Below, in pieces: positions 5,494-7,367 of a stretch of 7,367 bases of DNA; within the stretch, counting starts at the first letter, position 1, and every line of letters starts with the position of its first letter. The DNA comes from CAIVAT01 sp037128705 (GTDB lineage: Bacteria > Bacteroidota > Bacteroidia > Bacteroidales > FEN-979), in assembly GCA_037128705.1 (NCBI GenBank), contig JBAXVX010000070.1, positions 1 to 7,367 of the forward strand, in the 5' to 3' direction. The notes under the pieces are model-generated. The model saw only the letters and a list, made by a program, of their open reading frames with translations. It ran no database searches and had not been told where the DNA came from. Position numbers and translations under genes: made by a program.

Positions 5494-7248
5494 TTATTCG
5501 CTTTTCAGCCCAGCCAATTCATGCCTTATTTCAGTGGCATAATCTTTTGGGGTAAGTCCTGTCATTGATCGGAAGGCGCGGTAAAAAGAGACGGAAGAGT
5601 TAAACCCCGAGGCGATGTAGATCTCCGAGAGGTTCAAAACCTGTTTACTATGAATTTTTTGTCCGATGATCTTTTTGGCCTCATCGACCCGGTAGCGGTT
5701 GACAAAGCTGCGGAAATTGGAGTCGCTGTTTTCGCTGATGGCCTGGTAGAGGTATTTTTGGTTGGTGCCAAGGATTTTGATCACCGATTTGATGTTCAGT
5801 TCGGGATCAAGATAGAGTTTCTGACTGTCGAACATATCCCGCAACTCGGTGAAGAGTGAAATCTGGGAGGAAAAAGCAGGTTTCTCCTTCATGACGTTTC
5901 CGTCATCCGGTGTTTTTTGTGTTACATTTTGCTTCTCCGCCTCTTTCAGGTTTCTCCACTCCATCCAGAAACGGGTTTCCATAATCTCCCGGTCGAGATA
6001 TTTTTCCTTTTTGTAAAGCTCTTTTTTGAATCTTCTGTTTCGCTGGATGTAGATGAACTGACCCCCGGCCAGCATAATAAATATTAAAATTACCAGGATC
6101 AGCACCTGCGTATTGCGCCGTTTTTCCGTTATTTCAACAAGCTGGTTTGCGATGGTCAGATCTTTGTCTTTCACCTGGAGCGTCAACATCAGTTCGTTCA
6201 ACTCCTGCTTTTGCCTTTCTCCTTTAAATTGCTCATTCTCCAACATAAAGGACTCCAGGAAGCTGAGTGCCTTTGTAATATCTCCCGATTCCTTATAAGC
6301 GACATACATCATGCTGTCAATTTTCATTTTGAGTACCGGGTAGGGCTGTTCACTGAGCAAACTGAGCGCTTTCAGGCCATAGCCAATGGCCTCCCTGAAA
6401 TTTCCACTTTCCACCGCCCCTGTGGTCAGGTTGCTGAATCCCATGGCGAGAAATTGACTATTGCCGATCTTTTCAGCGATCTCATTGGCAAGCAGCAGGT
6501 ATTTCTTCCGTTCACTGTAATTCTTCATCACGAGATAACAATCGGCCTTCATCCCATAGATATAAACCAGGTTGTCGTTTTGCTGAAATTTTTTAGCAAA
6601 ATCAGCTGCCTGGCTGAGAAAATACAAACAACTGTCATTGTTTTTAAGATGGAGGAAGTTCAATCCGATGTTGAGGTTACTGACTGATAAATTGAGGCTG
6701 TCATTCATTTTTGTGGTCAGGATCTGCGCATTGCGAAAAAACTGCATGGCCTCATCATATCTTTTGTTTTGCGACAGGATGGTTCCCAGCGAAGTATAAG
6801 CATTCCTGCAGAGTTTATCATCCTTGTTCCGTTCCCCAAACGAGAGCATGAGGCGGGTAAAGAAGAGGGCGCTGTCGAGTTTGCCTGCGTTGTTATAGGC
6901 ATAGGCTACAGATTTCCAGGCATCTACAACGAGGGTCGAATCTTTTGATCTTTTCGAAAGTGCGAGGGCCTCCAGTCCCAGTTTCAAGGCTGCATCAATG
7001 TTCCTCAGGCGTAACTGGGCGATGCTCATCCTGTTCTTAAAATAGAGGGTCCGGTCGATATCAGATGCGGGCGTGCTTTTCAGTTTGTCGCCGATCAGTT
7101 TTGAGGCCTCCTCATATCTGGAATGGTTTATCAAACGTTCGACTGCGGTATCGGTAAGTGGTTTTCCGACATATGACTTACCATAACAGCTAAGGGCCAG
7201 GATCCCGGAAAGAAAAAAAAGTGCAAAAAAACTGCAGGATCTGGGCAT
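5494..7248 (-). CDS. Membrane-tethered TPR / AraC-family transcriptional regulator
   Basis: A 584-residue protein from ATG 7248. Residues 1-21 are a hydrophobic signal or anchor (FFALFFLSGILALSC; C21 is in a poor lipobox, so lipoprotein status is doubtful). Residues about 30-345 are helical hairpins of roughly 40 residues with TPR character, e.g. AYTSLGTILSQNKRYDEAMQ from A150 and GNFREAIGYGLKALSLL. A helical linker (QKQELNELMLTLQVKDKDL) leads to one transmembrane segment at about 382-402, followed by the basic run RNRRFKKELYKKEK, which puts the C-terminus in the cytoplasm. Residues about 463-578 are an AraC-type double helix-turn-helix; the second half has the signature IASGFNSSVSFYRAF...MTGLTPKDY. 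The family is known in Bacteroidota as a one-component sensor: periplasmic TPRs, cytoplasmic DNA binding. There is no kinase or receiver domain, so it is not a hybrid two-component system. An in-frame TTG at 7272 would add eight residues, but it overlaps the candidate promoter box, so the ATG is preferred. The ligand and targets are unknown; the adjacent barrel gene is the obvious candidate target. Confidence 0.85.
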   Translation of the reverse strand: MPRSCSFFALFFLSGILALSCYGKSYVGKPLTDTAVERLINHSRYEEASKLIGDKLKSTPASDIDRTLYFKNRMSIAQLRLRNIDAALKLGLEALALSKRSKDSTLVVDAWKSVAYAYNNAGKLDSALFFTRLMLSFGERNKDDKLCRNAYTSLGTILSQNKRYDEAMQFFRNAQILTTKMNDSLNLSVSNLNIGLNFLHLKNNDSCLYFLSQAADFAKKFQQNDNLVYIYGMKADCYLVMKNYSERKKYLLLANEIAEKIGNSQFLAMGFSNLTTGAVESGNFREAIGYGLKALSLLSEQPYPVLKMKIDSMMYVAYKESGDITKALSFLESFMLENEQFKGERQKQELNELMLTLQVKDKDLTIANQLVEITEKRRNTQVLILVILIFIMLAGGQFIYIQRNRRFKKELYKKEKYLDREIMETRFWMEWRNLKEAEKQNVTQKTPDDGNVMKEKPAFSSQISLFTELRDMFDSQKLYLDPELNIKSVIKILGTNQKYLYQAISENSDSNFRSFVNRYRVDEAKKIIGQKIHSKQVLNLSEIYIASGFNSSVSFYRAFRSMTGLTPKDYATEIRHELAGLKSE

Positions 7249-7269
7249 GAAGAAAACTTTGAATGGATA

Positions 7270-7277
7270 CAAAAATA
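7270..7277 (-). promoter_or_regulatory. Candidate -7 box of the regulator promoter
   Basis: On the minus strand this reads TATTTTTG, matching TAnnTTTG. It ends 21 bases before the ATG at 7248, nearly the same geometry as the barrel gene's box. It overlaps the alternative TTG codon at 7272, which argues against that start. The surrounding sequence is AT-rich and no -33 TTTG is evident. Confidence 0.4.
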
Positions 7278-7367
7278 GGAAAAAGTTGATAATATTTCTT
7301 GCCGGAAGAAAATAATTCTACTTTGGTAAATTGAATTCATAATATCGGTTGATGTCGTTTTGCCTTT

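Noticed and set aside
6211..6687. Plus-strand 158-codon ORF opposite the TPR region
   Set aside because: It is antisense to a well-supported regulator gene and its translation shows no family features.
7249..7367. Possible extra gene upstream of the regulator
   Set aside because: The 119 bases are AT-rich, hold only the candidate promoter box, and contain no supportable coding frame.

Overview
The window looks like chromosomal DNA from a member of the Bacteroidota, probably an environmental or commensal Bacteroidales/Flavobacteria-like organism. The evidence is indirect. All three genes encode Bacteroidota-typical protein architectures, none has a recognisable Shine-Dalgarno sequence, and each is preceded by a TAnnTTTG box, the -7 element known from Bacteroidota promoters. 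No species can be named from the sequence.

All three genes lie on the minus strand and are read right to left. (1) 7248-5494 encodes a membrane-tethered regulator: N-terminal signal/anchor, about seven TPR-like helical hairpins predicted to be periplasmic, one transmembrane helix, and a C-terminal AraC-type DNA-binding domain predicted to be cytoplasmic. (2) 5196-4378 encodes a 272-residue predicted outer-membrane beta-barrel of the DUF3575-like type. (3) 4004 to beyond position 1 encodes a very large secreted modular surface protein of at least 1334 residues. Its frame is open to the left edge, so its C-terminus is not visible. Its order is signal peptide, choice-of-anchor-J/cleaved-adhesin-like jelly roll, Fn3, second jelly-roll-like domain, Fn3, right-handed parallel beta-helix of about 600 residues, an Fn3-like domain, then another Fn3.

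The gaps are about 300-370 bp, so each gene probably has its own promoter. The gap before the barrel gene (5197-5493) holds two 11-bp direct repeats bracketed by a CTGATAG pair. The gap before the surface-protein gene (4005-4377) holds a perfect 14-bp palindrome. Both are plausible operator sites. A reasonable but unproven model is that the TPR/AraC regulator senses an envelope signal and controls the neighbouring barrel and/or surface protein.

The most striking features are inside the surface-protein gene. Three Fn3 modules are equally long with identical Cys spacing. Two of them are about 83% identical in DNA and lie exactly 2376 bp apart. That similarity has not ended at the window edge, which predicts a second beta-helix block outside the window. 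The beta-helix also carries a ladder of YGIY-like motifs about every 33 residues. No RNA genes, CRISPR arrays, insertion sequences or convincing intrinsic terminators were seen.
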